Shown here: one piece after another, positions 1 through 8,812 of the stretch
Layout of the letters: every line of letters starts with the position of its first letter
Numbering within the stretch: the first letter of the stretch is position 1
Assembly: GCA_013054445.1 (NCBI GenBank)
Contig: JAAMPI010000784.1
Span: 1 to 25,942, forward strand
Length of the DNA: 25,942 nt
Direction: 5' to 3'
Origin: Cudoniella acicularis
Lineage: Eukaryota > Ascomycota > Leotiomycetes > Helotiales > Helotiaceae
Made by a program: the position numbers and the translations under genes
Notes under the pieces: generated by a model
Database searches by the model: none
Seen by the model: the letters and a program-made list of their open reading frames with translations, nothing else
What the model was told of the DNA's origin: nothing

Positions 1-1175
1 CTGTCCGAGCCATCGAGCTTGCAGCAATCCATGCCATGTTATCAGAAATAAATGAAATATTCTTGGGGTCATGCATCGTATACCCAGTCGTTATATTGCA
101 AGTGTAGTACCAGGGATCTGTCTCTGATGCTTCGAAAGCCTGGATCCTTTGACATCGCGCGCTGTCAGCGCAACCGTTGTTTTTGGTAACAAAGTAGGTG
201 GTGGAGTTGGGAGCCGCTTGGTAAACAGTCAGATGACCTAGGTTTTCTACGACTATATCAAGTTTGTTGCCGTCACCGCCACCAATAACTGAGTGGGATT
301 CACAGGCATATGTGACGTTGAGGGTTCGAGCTGTGTAGACAGAGGAAGAAAAGCCAAGCATCTCATCGAAATGAGAGTCAGAGAAATTCAACTCGGCGAC
401 GTGCTTGGAGTGATCGAGCCATATCATCGTTTTGTTTGGATGATATATTCCACTGGCTTCAGGCTTCGAACTTGACCTGTTCACAGCCCAATTGAACGCC
501 GATTCCCCGTACCTGCGGACCTATTAATTCACGCTTTTAAGGGAATGTCGATCATTCTTACATGTGAGCGATGTAGCCCTCATATTGCCAGGTGGGATTT
601 CCCTTTGCAACCTCCAGCTGTGGATGATAAAAGTGGCTCATATCAGGTATTGAGACGTTCCCAAGGTGATATTGGACTGTAGTGTCGTCCAAATCAAAGC
701 TGTATGTGAGGGCTGTCATTAGAATTGCGATTTGAGAGAGCTAAAGAGGGTCAGAATGTTAGCATTTTGAGTTAGGATACTTACTATATTGATTAAAGCC
801 CAAAGGATTGACCCGGCCGTGAGCAGAGGTCCTCCGCGAGACAAAAGCCAGCTTTGCAACCTTATATAACGAATCTGCCCCTAGAATCATATCCATCTGT
901 TCACCGTCAGCTTTCAAATTTCCTTAGGGAATCAGTACACACCTCGACTAAACTCCACTTCCGATAATTCAATATTAGCCATCTTAAAGTCAATGCCATT
1001 TCTCTGAGAGTACTTGCAATGTTCAGGCCTAGCGCAATGCTGATTGCTATAATGATGGTCTTGTAACCATTCCTTTCTGTGTCGCTCTGTATATGCTTTT
1101 TGTTGCGACTGAGGATATATGGAAGTGAAGTTGGGTTGCTAAAAGAGTGTGAATTGCAAGTCTAGTCTGCTTAGT
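1..1175 (-). pseudogene. Fungal multi-spanning membrane protein, 5' part, probably broken; runs off left edge
   Basis: Exons read on the minus strand: about 1175-943, 896-785, 740-562 and 512-1, continuing beyond the window. Introns are 897-942 (GTGTGT...ACAG), 741-784 (GTAAGT, CTAAC branch, TTTAG) and 513-561 (GTAAGA...GCAG). Visible protein: a hydrophobic helix (TIIIAISIALGLNIAS), a segment ILGADSLYKVAKLAF that I associate with uncharacterised ascomycete membrane proteins, a second helix (LLTAGSILWALINILSQIAI), then an exoplasmic-looking part containing HFYHPQLE and GYIAHMYGESAFNW, with Cys and NxT sites (NVT, NST, NIT). Two problems: no in-frame ATG between the stop at 1176-1178 and the first helix, and exon 896-785 is 112 nt, so phase is lost near 828-840. 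An acceptor 16 nt downstream (exon 880-785) restores phase but discards the family-like segment. The function of the family is unknown. Most likely a recent pseudogene, or a sequence error. Confidence 0.6.
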
Positions 1176-1209
1176 CTACAGAACAGCTTTTGGTGGGAGC
1201 TGTGTCCCT

Positions 1210-1217
1210 TATTTATA
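1210..1217 (-). promoter_or_regulatory. TATA box of the minus-strand membrane-protein gene
   Basis: On the minus strand the octamer reads TATAAATA, about 35 nt upstream of where the open frame of the membrane-protein gene begins. A match this good in the right place supports a core promoter, although the transcription start was not determined. Confidence 0.45.
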
Positions 1218-1264
1218 GGCTTCCGGTGCCCACATGCTACCGAGGTTCCTGCTCATCTTCCTAC

Positions 1265-1290
1265 GCATAAACTACAGTAGTAGTTTATGC
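1265..1290. repeat. Perfect 11-bp inverted repeat (hairpin)
   Basis: Arms GCATAAACTAC and GTAGTTTATGC are separated by the 4-nt loop AGTA. The hairpin lies in the gap between the minus-strand membrane-protein gene (promoter side) and the 3' end of the GDSG gene. It could be a protein-binding dyad or a small transposon scar. It has no T-run that would make it a terminator. Confidence 0.6.
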
Positions 1291-1713
1291 CTTGGCCCAT
1301 ATGATCAATGGCACCGTAGGTTCTAAAGGCATAATCATCACAGCCGCTTCCTTAGAATCCTTCGGGAAGCGACCCTGAGCACGTGACTGGAATCGCTTTC
1401 TCAACACTTTTGCTGCCATATCATTGTGACTAATATATATCCAGCACAGAGAGCTACAGTGACGAACCATCTTAAAGAGCCAGCAATGATAAAATGTCTT
1501 AATTGTCCCATAGTATCTTCTGCCTATGGTTGCTTTGATATCGTGAAACGGGGATAGATGGTATTATCAAAGGGGATCAGAGGGTTATGTAGGAAAGACT
1601 GAGTTTCTATAGCTTCAAAATTTCAGCACAATTAACTCATCGAGGAAAATACATACCTGATGTATTTGAATCTCTAAATACTGTTGTACTTTCGTAAGTC
1701 GTTGAGTCCTCGT
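1291..1713. other. Intergenic, nothing recognised
   Basis: This gap lies between the 3' end of the GDSG-domain gene and the promoter of the membrane-protein gene. Both strands contain only short frames without family-like sequence. It probably holds the 3' untranslated region of the former and upstream sequence of the latter. Confidence 0.5.
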
Positions 1714-2435
1714 CTAAGTGGCTTGGCCTAAGGAGCCTTCTATGCTTAAGTTCATACTCATGTGTCTTATTTGATCAACGGCAATATCAGTGTGAGTATT
1801 GCCGAAAGAAACTGCTTTAGAGTCAGATATCGTATTCACGACTATTTCCTCGAAAATTCCATGGGTTTCTGTTGCTGGCTGATTATCATGTTGAATCACA
1901 TCTCCGAATGAAACCGGGTGTTGTATCAACGGCACACCACCCTCTACTGAGATGTTCTTGTTCGTTGGATGATATTGCGGTGTCACTTCTTCACTGGATG
2001 TCTTTCGCCGCTTGTCTTCTTTGTGTGCTTGCACAATTTGTGTCGAGCTCGAGACCAATTCAACGGTACCCATAACTCGTTGTATATCTTCGAATATCTT
2101 ATAGGCAGGGATAATGTATGCGGCGCATCCATCAGTGAGACCTACAGCAATATGGCCATATAGATCTCCACTGACATCATCAATGACCCACGAGCCTGAA
2201 TCACCCTCAACCGTTTTATGTTATGATTAAAGTTCAACAAAGAGTGTCTGAAATATTTACCCAGTGGAGTTTCAAACCTTACTGTCCAAACTTCCTGGAA
2301 CGTATTGTCGTACGGTAGTTTCATCATGGTTACACCAGAAGAGATACTGCCCCTGGATATGCCGCTGTAACCTTTGATTGCAACAACAGCTACGGCCTTC
2401 TCAAGCTTCATAACTACTCGTCGAGGAAGAGCCAT
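1714..2435 (-). CDS. GDSGSW-domain fungal protein (protease-like motif), intron uncertain
   Basis: From ATG 2435 the frame reads MALPRRVVMKLEKAV and then GVTMMKLPYDNTFQEVWTVR. After an intron it continues with GDSGSWVIDDVSGDLYGHI, AAYIIPAYKIFEDI and a hydrophilic tail to TAG at 1714-1716. The string GDSGSWVxD..G.LYGHI..G....AYIIPA..IF.DI marks a conserved fungal domain that resembles the active-site serine loop of trypsin-like proteases; catalysis is not established for it. The splice is ambiguous. Donor 2282 (GTAAGG) with acceptor 2206 keeps GDSGSW and gives 214 residues, but removes VRFETPLG. Donor 2260 (GTAAAT) with acceptor 2196 keeps VRFETPLG, loses GDS and gives 218 residues. The combination expected from the family is out of frame. 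Relatives tend to have more sequence before this domain, so the N-terminus may be short. Confidence 0.6.
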
Positions 2436-2537
2436 GCTCACCCTGTTTCTAGCCTTTGATTCTACTCAATTGAGGTTTTATACTCGTTATTCACGCCGTA
2501 TTCAGCAAAATTGAGAAACCTATGAGTTCAAATTTTT

Positions 2538-3239
2538 CTACATAGCGACCTTATTTGTCATTGGGATAGATGAATCGTTGATACTGTCAGGAACAGGCAC
2601 CGAATTGACAGGTGTAACGCCAAGTTGAGGTTTGGTACCTGGTTTTCCATCGACGGGTACACTTCACAGACGGTTAGACAACATAAAGCATTTGTAGAGT
2701 AAAAACAACGTACCCAGTATATGTCAATTTTACAAGCAGATCTGCGTTGTCCGTAAAGATGGGATCTTTCATATAGAAATACCCAGCTCCCGAGAGCACA
2801 AAGCTGGTCTGTTTCAAACCAGTCTTGACGTTTTTGTAATAAGGTTCAAGAGCAGTAAGACTTTCCTTGAATCTTATGGTCATGGCTTCCATGATCTTAT
2901 CGGGTGTAACATTGCCAAAGATCAAGTTAGGGGACTGTTGCCATTTCGCAAAAGATATCAAATCTTTAGGCCAGTTGACTTTTGCGGTCAAACGACCGTC
3001 AGCATCGGTGTCGAATTCTATTTCTAGCTTCCAACGCCCTGTGATTGCACATTCCTGCTTTCTGTTATCTTTCACAACGGCAATTGTTAGAGTCGTGATA
3101 CCAAGGATATTAAGCTTCGAGGTTCCAGGCTGAACAGTCAAGTTAGCTAAAGAACGGGCTATCAACGATTAGTATGCTTTTTACCCAGAGATGTTACCGA
3201 TCGTACTATTAAGTTCAAGATAGGCACTATTTTCATCAT
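2538..3239 (-). CDS. Uncharacterised three-exon protein, 203 residues
   Basis: Exons 3239-3185, 3146-2714 and 2661-2538 join in phase (55+433+124 = 612 nt) and end at TAG 2538-2540. Introns are 3147-3184 (38 nt, TACTAAT branch, TTTAG) and 2662-2713 (GTACGT, CTAAC branch). The product begins MMKIVPILNLIVRSVTS and is then rich in beta-prone segments (KLNILGITTLTIAVVKD, RWKLEIEFDTDADGRL), with FVLSGAGYFYMKDPIF near residues 145-160 and a Pro/Val/Thr-rich tail. I do not recognise a named domain. The start is doubtful: the +1-shifted frame just upstream (about 3260-3186) is also protein-like (GDYQKKYDDENSAYLELN), which suggests that the present ATG may be a remnant start of a longer gene cut by the repeat beginning at 3281. 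Confidence 0.6.
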
Positions 3240-3281
3240 CGTACTTCTTTTGGTAGTCCCCGATCTAGCGCCACCTATACT

Positions 3282-3575
3282 GTCTAGTAGCCGGCTAGCG
3301 GCCGGCTAAGCGAGGCGGCTTTGAAAAATCGCGAACATCAAAACTATCGCGACAGCGAGCCCCCCCCGGTAACACCGCAACGACAGCGATACGCGCCTAG
3401 ATCAGGGCTAAATCGATGTCATATACGTGTATAGAGGGTCCCTAATCGCTCGCGGTACCGCGCTGACCCTTAGAGGGCTCGAGAAGGTATCGTAAGTAAT
3501 ACTTACCTAAAAGAGTAACTGTCTATACACGTGACACCCCCGACTATACCTAAAAGCGTAACTGTCTATATATAT
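3282..3575 (+). repeat. GTCTAGTAGCC direct repeat, copy 1
   Basis: Begins GTCTAGTAGCCGGC and shares ordered blocks with copy 3 at 5790: GAGGCGGCTTT, ATCGCGAA, GCGATACGCGCCTAGAT, AGGGCTAAATCGATGT, AGAGGGTCCCTAATCGCTCG and CCTAAAAGCGTAA. Copies 1 and 3 have the same layout over about 290 bp and lie on either side of the decayed ORF, so they may be terminal direct repeats of one element. Neither shows a clear target duplication. Confidence 0.75.
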
Positions 3576-3602
3576 AACTATACTTCTTAAGATAAAACCC
3601 GA

Positions 3603-3716
3603 GTCTAGTAGCCGGACGGCGGCCGGCGAGGCGAGGCGGCTTTAAAAAATCGCGAATATCAACACGATCGCGACAGCGAGCCCCCCCCCCCCGGTAACAC
3701 CGTAACGACGGCGAGC
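3603..3716 (+). repeat. GTCTAGTAGCC direct repeat, partial copy 2
   Basis: Shares the first roughly 115 bp with copies 1 and 3 (GTCTAGTAGCCGG, GCGGCTTTAAAAAATCGCGA, GCGACAGCGAGCC, GGTAACACCGTAACGACGGCGA), then diverges into the decayed ORF region. It lies 27 bp past the end of copy 1, which suggests that one element inserted beside or inside another. Confidence 0.7.
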
Positions 3717-5785
3717 CGTATCTAGCCTATAAGCAACCAGGGACTTTATTAGTACTCCTATCCCCGCTATTTTAGGGCTAAGCGTGCTTAACGAAACCGG
3801 TAGCTTAATAGCGAGTTATATAGAAAACGATATTAAAGAGAATAAGGCGCCGGCCTTGATTAGGTAGCCCCCTACTAACGATAGGGCGCTTTAGGAGTAG
3901 CTACTCGACGACGAAGCTTAAAGAGATATATAAGAAATAGGCTACGATGACTTCTAAGACGTCGACGATTTCTAGGACAGTAGCTTATAAGGCGCTAGCT
4001 ATAAAGTAGCGACCTAGAGGCAGGAAGGTACTCGTTAGCGCTATACTAGCCCCTAAGGTAGTCCTTAGGTACTCCTCGTATAAGAGCGAGACGAGAGCGA
4101 GCCGTATACTCCCCGGCTATAAGTCGGCGGCGAATTAGATAGGGCTATAGGCCTAGACGGGGACGAACCGGGGGCTATTATAGACCTAGACGAGGACGAA
4201 TTAGTAGGGCTTAGCGACGAGGACGACGACGACGTAGACGGCGGTATATACCCGAGCGACGACGACCTAGTACGGGCCTAGCGGATTAGGACGGCGACGA
4301 ATTAGTAGGGCTTAGCGACTAAGACGACGATAAATCGGCTACTATAGAGGACGACCTAGGCTCTAAGGCGGAGTCTAGTAGCGGGGACGACATCGACGAA
4401 GCGAACGATACGGACTTACTAGAAGTATAGCTCTAGGGCGAGAATAAGTCCGGACCTAACTACGCCTACCTACTTAGCCGCTACCTATTATACTTTTAGG
4501 GGTACCGACTAGTAGAGTACGAAGCGGCGTATATCTAGTATTATAGAGGGCCCTAGTTAGCTATATACTACCTAACACTCGACGGCTTTATTAGCCGAAT
4601 ACTCGACGCTAAAGTTCTCTTTATTATAACTAAGAAAAAGTTCTTAATAGTAGCTAAACGAGTAGCTTTTAACCTACTAAACTAGTTACTTACTTTTAAA
4701 AGAGGAGCTATAAGTCTAGTACTAGACACGAGCGGATTAAGGGTAAATCATAACCGAGACAGGCCTAATAAGATAGGGAATTAAGGCTAAGCACTAGTTA
4801 AAGTATATCTTAACTACCCTTAGGTCGATAAATTATCGGCCGTAGCCTATTATAATATCGATAGCTTCTTAGGGTTCGCTCGTAGCCTAGCTTTTACTCG
4901 CTAGAGCCTTACTATTAACCTTTTCCTACGCTTTAAAGCTAATATCTAGACTAACCTATACGTTTATCTAACGGCCTACTACGACTTTAGTAAAGGCGAG
5001 CGGCCTACGAAGGTATCGCTCTACCGGGTGCCTTACTACTACCTTAGGCGCGTGTTTAGCTATAAAGACATTATCGTCTATATCTTCTTCTCTCGAATAT
5101 ACGACTACTATAAAGCTATAAACTTCCCTAGGAAAGACGACGGCTAAGAGTACGGTCTATTCTAGAAGTAGACCGACTAGATCCTTCTCCTAGTACTATT
5201 TAGGCACGTTCTAGCGCTAAGTCAGTAGTACTTCTCTACCTCTTAGAAGTACGCTCGGCGTAAAGCCTAGGCCTATTATACCGAATGCCGAGCCTAGGTA
5301 GCCGGGGAAGAGGCTACGGCCTAGGCCCTGTCGCTATACTACCCCTTTAAGGTAGACGCGCTCGTAATAGTATAACAGGATATCGAGTAGTAGCTAACAG
5401 ACCTTTAATAGTATATCTATAGCTAGGCGTAGCTCTTCTTTTCGAGTAAGAATAGTAAGCTCTAGTTCTAGTATCTAACGCTCGCCGAGACCTAAGACGT
5501 ATTTAGTATTACGCTATCTAGTACCCTCGACTTTATATACCTCGACCTAGACCACGTCTAGATCGACCTTAGTAAAGAGATAGCCGGTCGCGAATATACG
5601 CTACCTTACGGCCGACTTAAGGCTAATTTAACGCCGACTATCTACCTAATAAGGTCTTATTATTAGTCGAGCTTCGCCTAGTAGGCTACCTAAACAGACC
5701 GGGCTAGCTCGGTAAAGACTATAATATATCTTATAGCTATACTTTAAGACGCCTCGGATATAACGATAAAGATATTATATAGCTA
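3717..5785 (+). pseudogene. RIP-degraded transposable-element ORF, family not recognised
   Basis: Long plus-strand stretches are protein-like apart from TAG/TAA codons, with frame changes near 4290 and between 4780 and 4970. Visible parts: an acidic region with Asp/Glu runs (about 4130-4400); a segment containing NYAYLLSRYLLYF and AKVLFIITKKKFLIVAKRVAF (about 4450-4690); AYYDFSKGERPTKVSLYRVPYY with a following IFFSRIYDYYKAINFPRKDD (about 4975-5145); and a segment containing ILLLVLFRHVLALS and AYYTECRA (about 5150-5300). The frame then runs to about 5780. It is flanked by the direct repeats, so it is probably the coding body of that element. I see no DDE, reverse-transcriptase or helicase motif that I can name. 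Confidence 0.6.
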
Positions 5786-5789
5786 CTTT

Positions 5790-6085
5790 GTCTAGTAGCC
5801 GGGCGACGGCTAGCGAAGCGAGGCGGCTTTAAAAAATCGCGAATATTAAAACTATCGCGATAGCGAGCCTCTTCTAGTAACACTATAACGACGGCGATAC
5901 GCGCCTAGATTAGGGCTAAATCGATGTTATATATATGTCTAGAGGGTCCCTAATCGCTCGCGATACTACGCCGACCTTTAGAGGGCTTAAGAAGGAGTTA
6001 TATATAATATTATCTAAAAAAGATAACTCTTAATATATATAATATATCTAACTAAGCCTAAAAGCGTAAATCTTAACACACGTAA
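5790..6085 (+). repeat. GTCTAGTAGCC direct repeat, copy 3
   Basis: Matches copy 1 over its whole length with C-to-T and G-to-A differences, for example CTATCGCGACAG against CTATCGCGATAG and GATCAGGGC against GATTAGGGC. These are the differences expected if RIP hit the two copies unequally. It marks the right end of the element whose decayed ORF lies at 3717-5785. Confidence 0.75.
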
Positions 6086-6343
6086 CTTATTATAGCTATA
6101 AAACATAAATACTCTTTATAATTTAAAAGAAGGCTTAGAACCTCTTTACTTATTATTTATTTATTTATCTTCTTTATACTAGTATATTATTAGCTATTAT
6201 ACCTCGTCCTAGGCTATCGTTAGTCGAGAGGCGCCGCCGAGCGATTAATAACACTACTCGCTAGTAGAGGCGAGCTATAAGCCGGATATAAATAAATAGC
6301 CCTTTTATCTATACTCTCTTACTAGCGATTTAAGGGCGGCCTA
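6086..6343. other. AT-rich RIPed spacer
   Basis: TA-rich sequence between copy 3 of the direct repeat and the MITE. No coherent reading frame, repeat or terminal motif was recognised. Confidence 0.5.
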
Positions 6344-6475
6344 TCCGAGCTGACAAAATAAAGTTAAGTCAAATGTATTTGATTTCTTATATAACTGTTT
6401 AGCGTAGAATTGCCGAACGAGCCAACTTTATTTAGTCAACTTCATTTATTAGGGTTACGTCTAAATAAGCTCGGA
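6344..6475. mobile_element. 132-bp MITE flanked by TA
   Basis: The left end TCCGAGCT (6344-6351) and the right end AGCTCGGA (6468-6475) are perfect 8-bp inverted ends, each flanked by the dinucleotide TA (6342-6343 and 6476-6477). A TA duplication is the signature of Tc1/mariner-type transposition. The interior contains AAATAAAGTTAAGTC near the left and ACTTTATTTAGTC near the right, a rough extension of the inverted symmetry. It holds no coding capacity and would depend on a transposase elsewhere. It retains CA and TG dinucleotides, unlike its surroundings, so it may have arrived after the main RIP episode. Confidence 0.65.
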
Positions 6476-7350
6476 TACGGCTTAAATTCGAGTATAAGTT
6501 GGCCCGGGTATATACGACACTCACCCCGTCAAATATATTACCTAAAGCCCGTCGTAGAGTCATTTATTAAAGGTTAGATTTAGCAGATTGATTTTTGATA
6601 GGGGAGAGCAGGTATATAGGCCAGGTAAGCAAAATCCCTAGGTTTGAGTATAAGTAGGCATAAAATCATAAAAGTATAAAAATCGGAAATTATAGCCAGC
6701 TATTATACGTATAGGTTTAGAGTATAGATTTAGACGCGTAAGACAACGCGTAGAAAAGGTAAGTAGAGTTAGAATAGATAGAAATATATATTTAATTTAT
6801 TTAATTAATATTTATTATTATAGAACCGTTTATATATTTACTAGAATATAGGATAGTAATATATATTAAATATAAGTATACCGTATTACCTAGTAACGCC
6901 GACACCTATTTAAAGGACGAAAACACGTATAACATGCCTAAGGAGAGTAGAGGATTATTAGTCTAAGAGATCTAGAAAATTTAAGGTTTAATAACAAGTA
7001 GAATAGATTTAAATAGGTTAGTTTTCCCCCCGGCAGGCAACCCCCCTATTCTAGTATTATAAGAGCCTAAGACAGATAGTAGGAAGTGTTAATTGCCTAA
7101 CGAAGCCGGAAGGCCATGTTAATAGAAGAGTAGAAGTTGGGTTGGGGTTCCCTCGTTGTTTAAGCGCATAGGCCACGGGGTGGTCCGTGCCTCTCCTCCT
7201 CGCCGACCTCCGACCGCTTCTTGATTATATAAGCGAACACGAAAAGATTATCGACTTAAGACAAGAAGCGCCTATTTTCTCTACTTTAATTAACCCTTTA
7301 ATTAACCTTAAATATAAACCTTAATATTCTCACTACTTTCTATTACTTAA
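6476..7350. other. RIPed non-coding stretch, possible element debris
   Basis: AT-rich sequence with short C-runs (7024-7049) and a GC-richer patch at about 7130-7220 (GGCCACGGGGTGGTCCGTGCC, then a TATATAAGCG). The patch could be an old promoter or LTR fragment, but I find no second copy in the window. No reading frame is supportable. Confidence 0.4.
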
Positions 7351-7596
7351 TGTTATAGCTCTATAAAGGCACGAGGGCCCTGACGTCACGTAGGGACGTA
7401 TTTATAAGAAGGTGCTATATTCACGAAGAAACTAAGCTAAGGAGAGAAGAAGGAGAGGTGGCCCTAAAGGGGCCTTATATATAGGAGGTGAGTCTAGTAC
7501 GGACTAGGACACGTAACAAGGGGGGGCGCGTCGGGGACGCGTCAGGTAAGGGGGACGCGTCAGGTGAGGGAGACGCGTCAAACCAGGTCTGTGACA
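7351..7596 (-). mobile_element. Solo LTR, family A, copy 1
   Basis: Begins TGTTATAGCTC and ends GGTCTGTGACA, the TG...CA ends of an LTR. In the reverse direction it has a TATA-like CTATATATAAGG, so the LTR is judged to point to the minus strand. Its far end carries a short array of GGGGGACGCGTCAGG-like units (about 7526-7580). The flanks CTTAA and CTGGA do not match, so there is no target duplication; this copy may have lost one flank by recombination between elements. Confidence 0.7.
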
Positions 7597-7721
7597 CTGG
7601 AAGTAGACACTAGGTTGTTAGACTTAGATACGGACGAGCTTGTTTATAATTAGACAAGAGGTAGATTCTTGTTTAAGCTGTCGAGAGCTCAGGGGACGAG
7701 CTCCTATAGATAGGGGACATA

Positions 7722-7890
7722 TGTAGTAGGGAAGTTAGTCGATTACTAGGTAGTCACGTGGTTCGTAGACACATGACCTAAGCGAAGGAGGATAAAAGAC
7801 GTGTTCTTAGCTAGCTAGCTCTTCTCTTCTTTAGTTAAATNNATGTCTATTTAAACTCCTTCCTTTTTAGGTTATATCTGTCCTTCTATA
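7722..7890 (+). mobile_element. Solo LTR, family C, copy 1 (RIPed)
   Basis: Begins TGTAGTAGGG and ends CTTCTATA, an altered CTTTACA end. It shares GTGGTTCG.AGACAC.TGACC, AAGCGAAGGAGGATAAAAGACG and ATGTCTATTT with the cleaner copy at 11005-11177. The 2-nt N gap at 7840-7841 falls inside it, where the other copy reads CA. Flanks CATA and GTAG do not match. Confidence 0.65.
7840..7841. other. Two-base N ambiguity
   Basis: The only undetermined bases in the window. By alignment with the copy at 11005-11177 they stand in place of CA (AAATCAATG there, AAATNNATG here). That is a RIP target, so collapsed reads from copies differing at this site would explain the Ns. Confidence 0.7.
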
Positions 7891-7986
7891 GTAGCTGCTT
7901 TACCCTTCCCCTTCTTCTCTTCTTCGTCGATTATTCTAAGGAATAGAGTACTATTTACTTTATGTCTGCTAAAGTACTCTATAACA
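7891..7986 (+). mobile_element. Partial LTR, family B (right half)
   Basis: Reads GCTGCTTTACCCTTCC, CTTCTTCTCTTCTTCGTCG, ATTATTCTAAGGAATAGAG and ends TACTCTATAACA, matching the right half of the family B LTRs at 8497 and 9947. The left half is missing; family C sequence abuts it instead. Confidence 0.65.
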
Positions 7987-8410
7987 ATACTATAGCCGAA
8001 GTCCGCCCGGGTTACGTAACTAGTCGCGTGACTATTATATAGCTTCGGCCTTATACTATAGACCTCCGACGCTATTATATTATAGAAAGAGTAATAATAA
8101 GATATAAGTAGTAGTCTTATATTTAATTAAGAGATTACCTAAGCCCTTTTAAAGATCAGGGTATTACGTATTCCTTAATAATTTCTTTGTTTTTATATAT
8201 ATATAATTAAGTACGCTCGTTTATAAGGTATTAGTATTACTAGTACGTATAGGAATAATATAAGAGTAATCTAAGAGCTTCTAGACCTTAAGAAAAAGGA
8301 TAAGAATATAATTAAGTAGAAAGAGACTTATTCTATACCTACGAAGAATAGTTAAGTCTATTATATTAGATAGAAAGATTAAGCCTTTGTTTTAATAATA
8401 AGTTTTATAC

Positions 8411-8812
8411 TATTATAGCTCTATAAAGGCACGAGGGCCCTGACGTCACGTAGAGACGTATTTATAAGAAGGTGCTATATTACGAAGAAACTAAGCTGTT
8501 ACGGAGTTGGTTTACGTAACGGCGCTAGGCCTAAACGAGGTTTCAGGCAGAGGTTAGATACGTGGCTGCTTTATCCTTTCCTTCTTCTCTTCTTTATCGA
8601 TTATTCTAAGAAATAGAGTACTGTTTAGTTTGACTTCTCCTGAGTGCTCTATAATATAAGCTAAGGAGAGAAGAAGAGAGGTAGCCCCGAAAGGGCCTTA
8701 TATATAGGAGGTGAGTCTAGTACGGACTAGGACACGTGATAAGGTAAGGGGGACGCGTCAGGTAAGGGGGACGTGTTAGGCTAGGGGGATACGTCAGACC
8801 AGGTCTGTGACA
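8411..8812 (-). mobile_element. Solo LTR, family A, copy 2, with family B LTR nested inside
   Basis: Ends TATTATAGCTC (TG changed to TA) and GGTCTGTGACA. The flanks are identical: TATAC at 8406-8410 and 8813-8817, a 5-bp target duplication. It is inserted in the PiggyBac-like relic in frame-neutral fashion. Another LTR occupies 8497-8656, so this copy was already in place when family B moved. Confidence 0.85.
8497..8656 (+). mobile_element. Solo LTR, family B, nested in family A
   Basis: Begins TGTTACGGAGTTGG and ends GAGTGCTCTATAATA. It is flanked by TAAGC at 8492-8496 and 8657-8661, and family A sequence (ACTAAGC / TAAGCTAAGGAG) resumes exactly after it. It shares GGCGCTAGGCCTAA-like, CGAGGTTTC.GGCA, CTTCTTCTCTTCTT and GATTATTCTAAG with the copy at 9947-10123. 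Confidence 0.85.

Noticed and set aside
1285..1470. Minus-strand 61-codon frame
   Set aside because: Starts and ends in intergenic sequence and overlaps the hairpin; composition is not protein-like.
3357..3694. Poly-C runs at 3360 and 3682 as a telomere or G-quadruplex signal
   Set aside because: They occur at the same place in two copies of one repeat and are not tandem TTAGGG-type units.
7080..7350. Possible further LTR or promoter (GC-rich patch and TATATAAGCG)
   Set aside because: No second copy in the window and no TG...CA ends with matching flanks.
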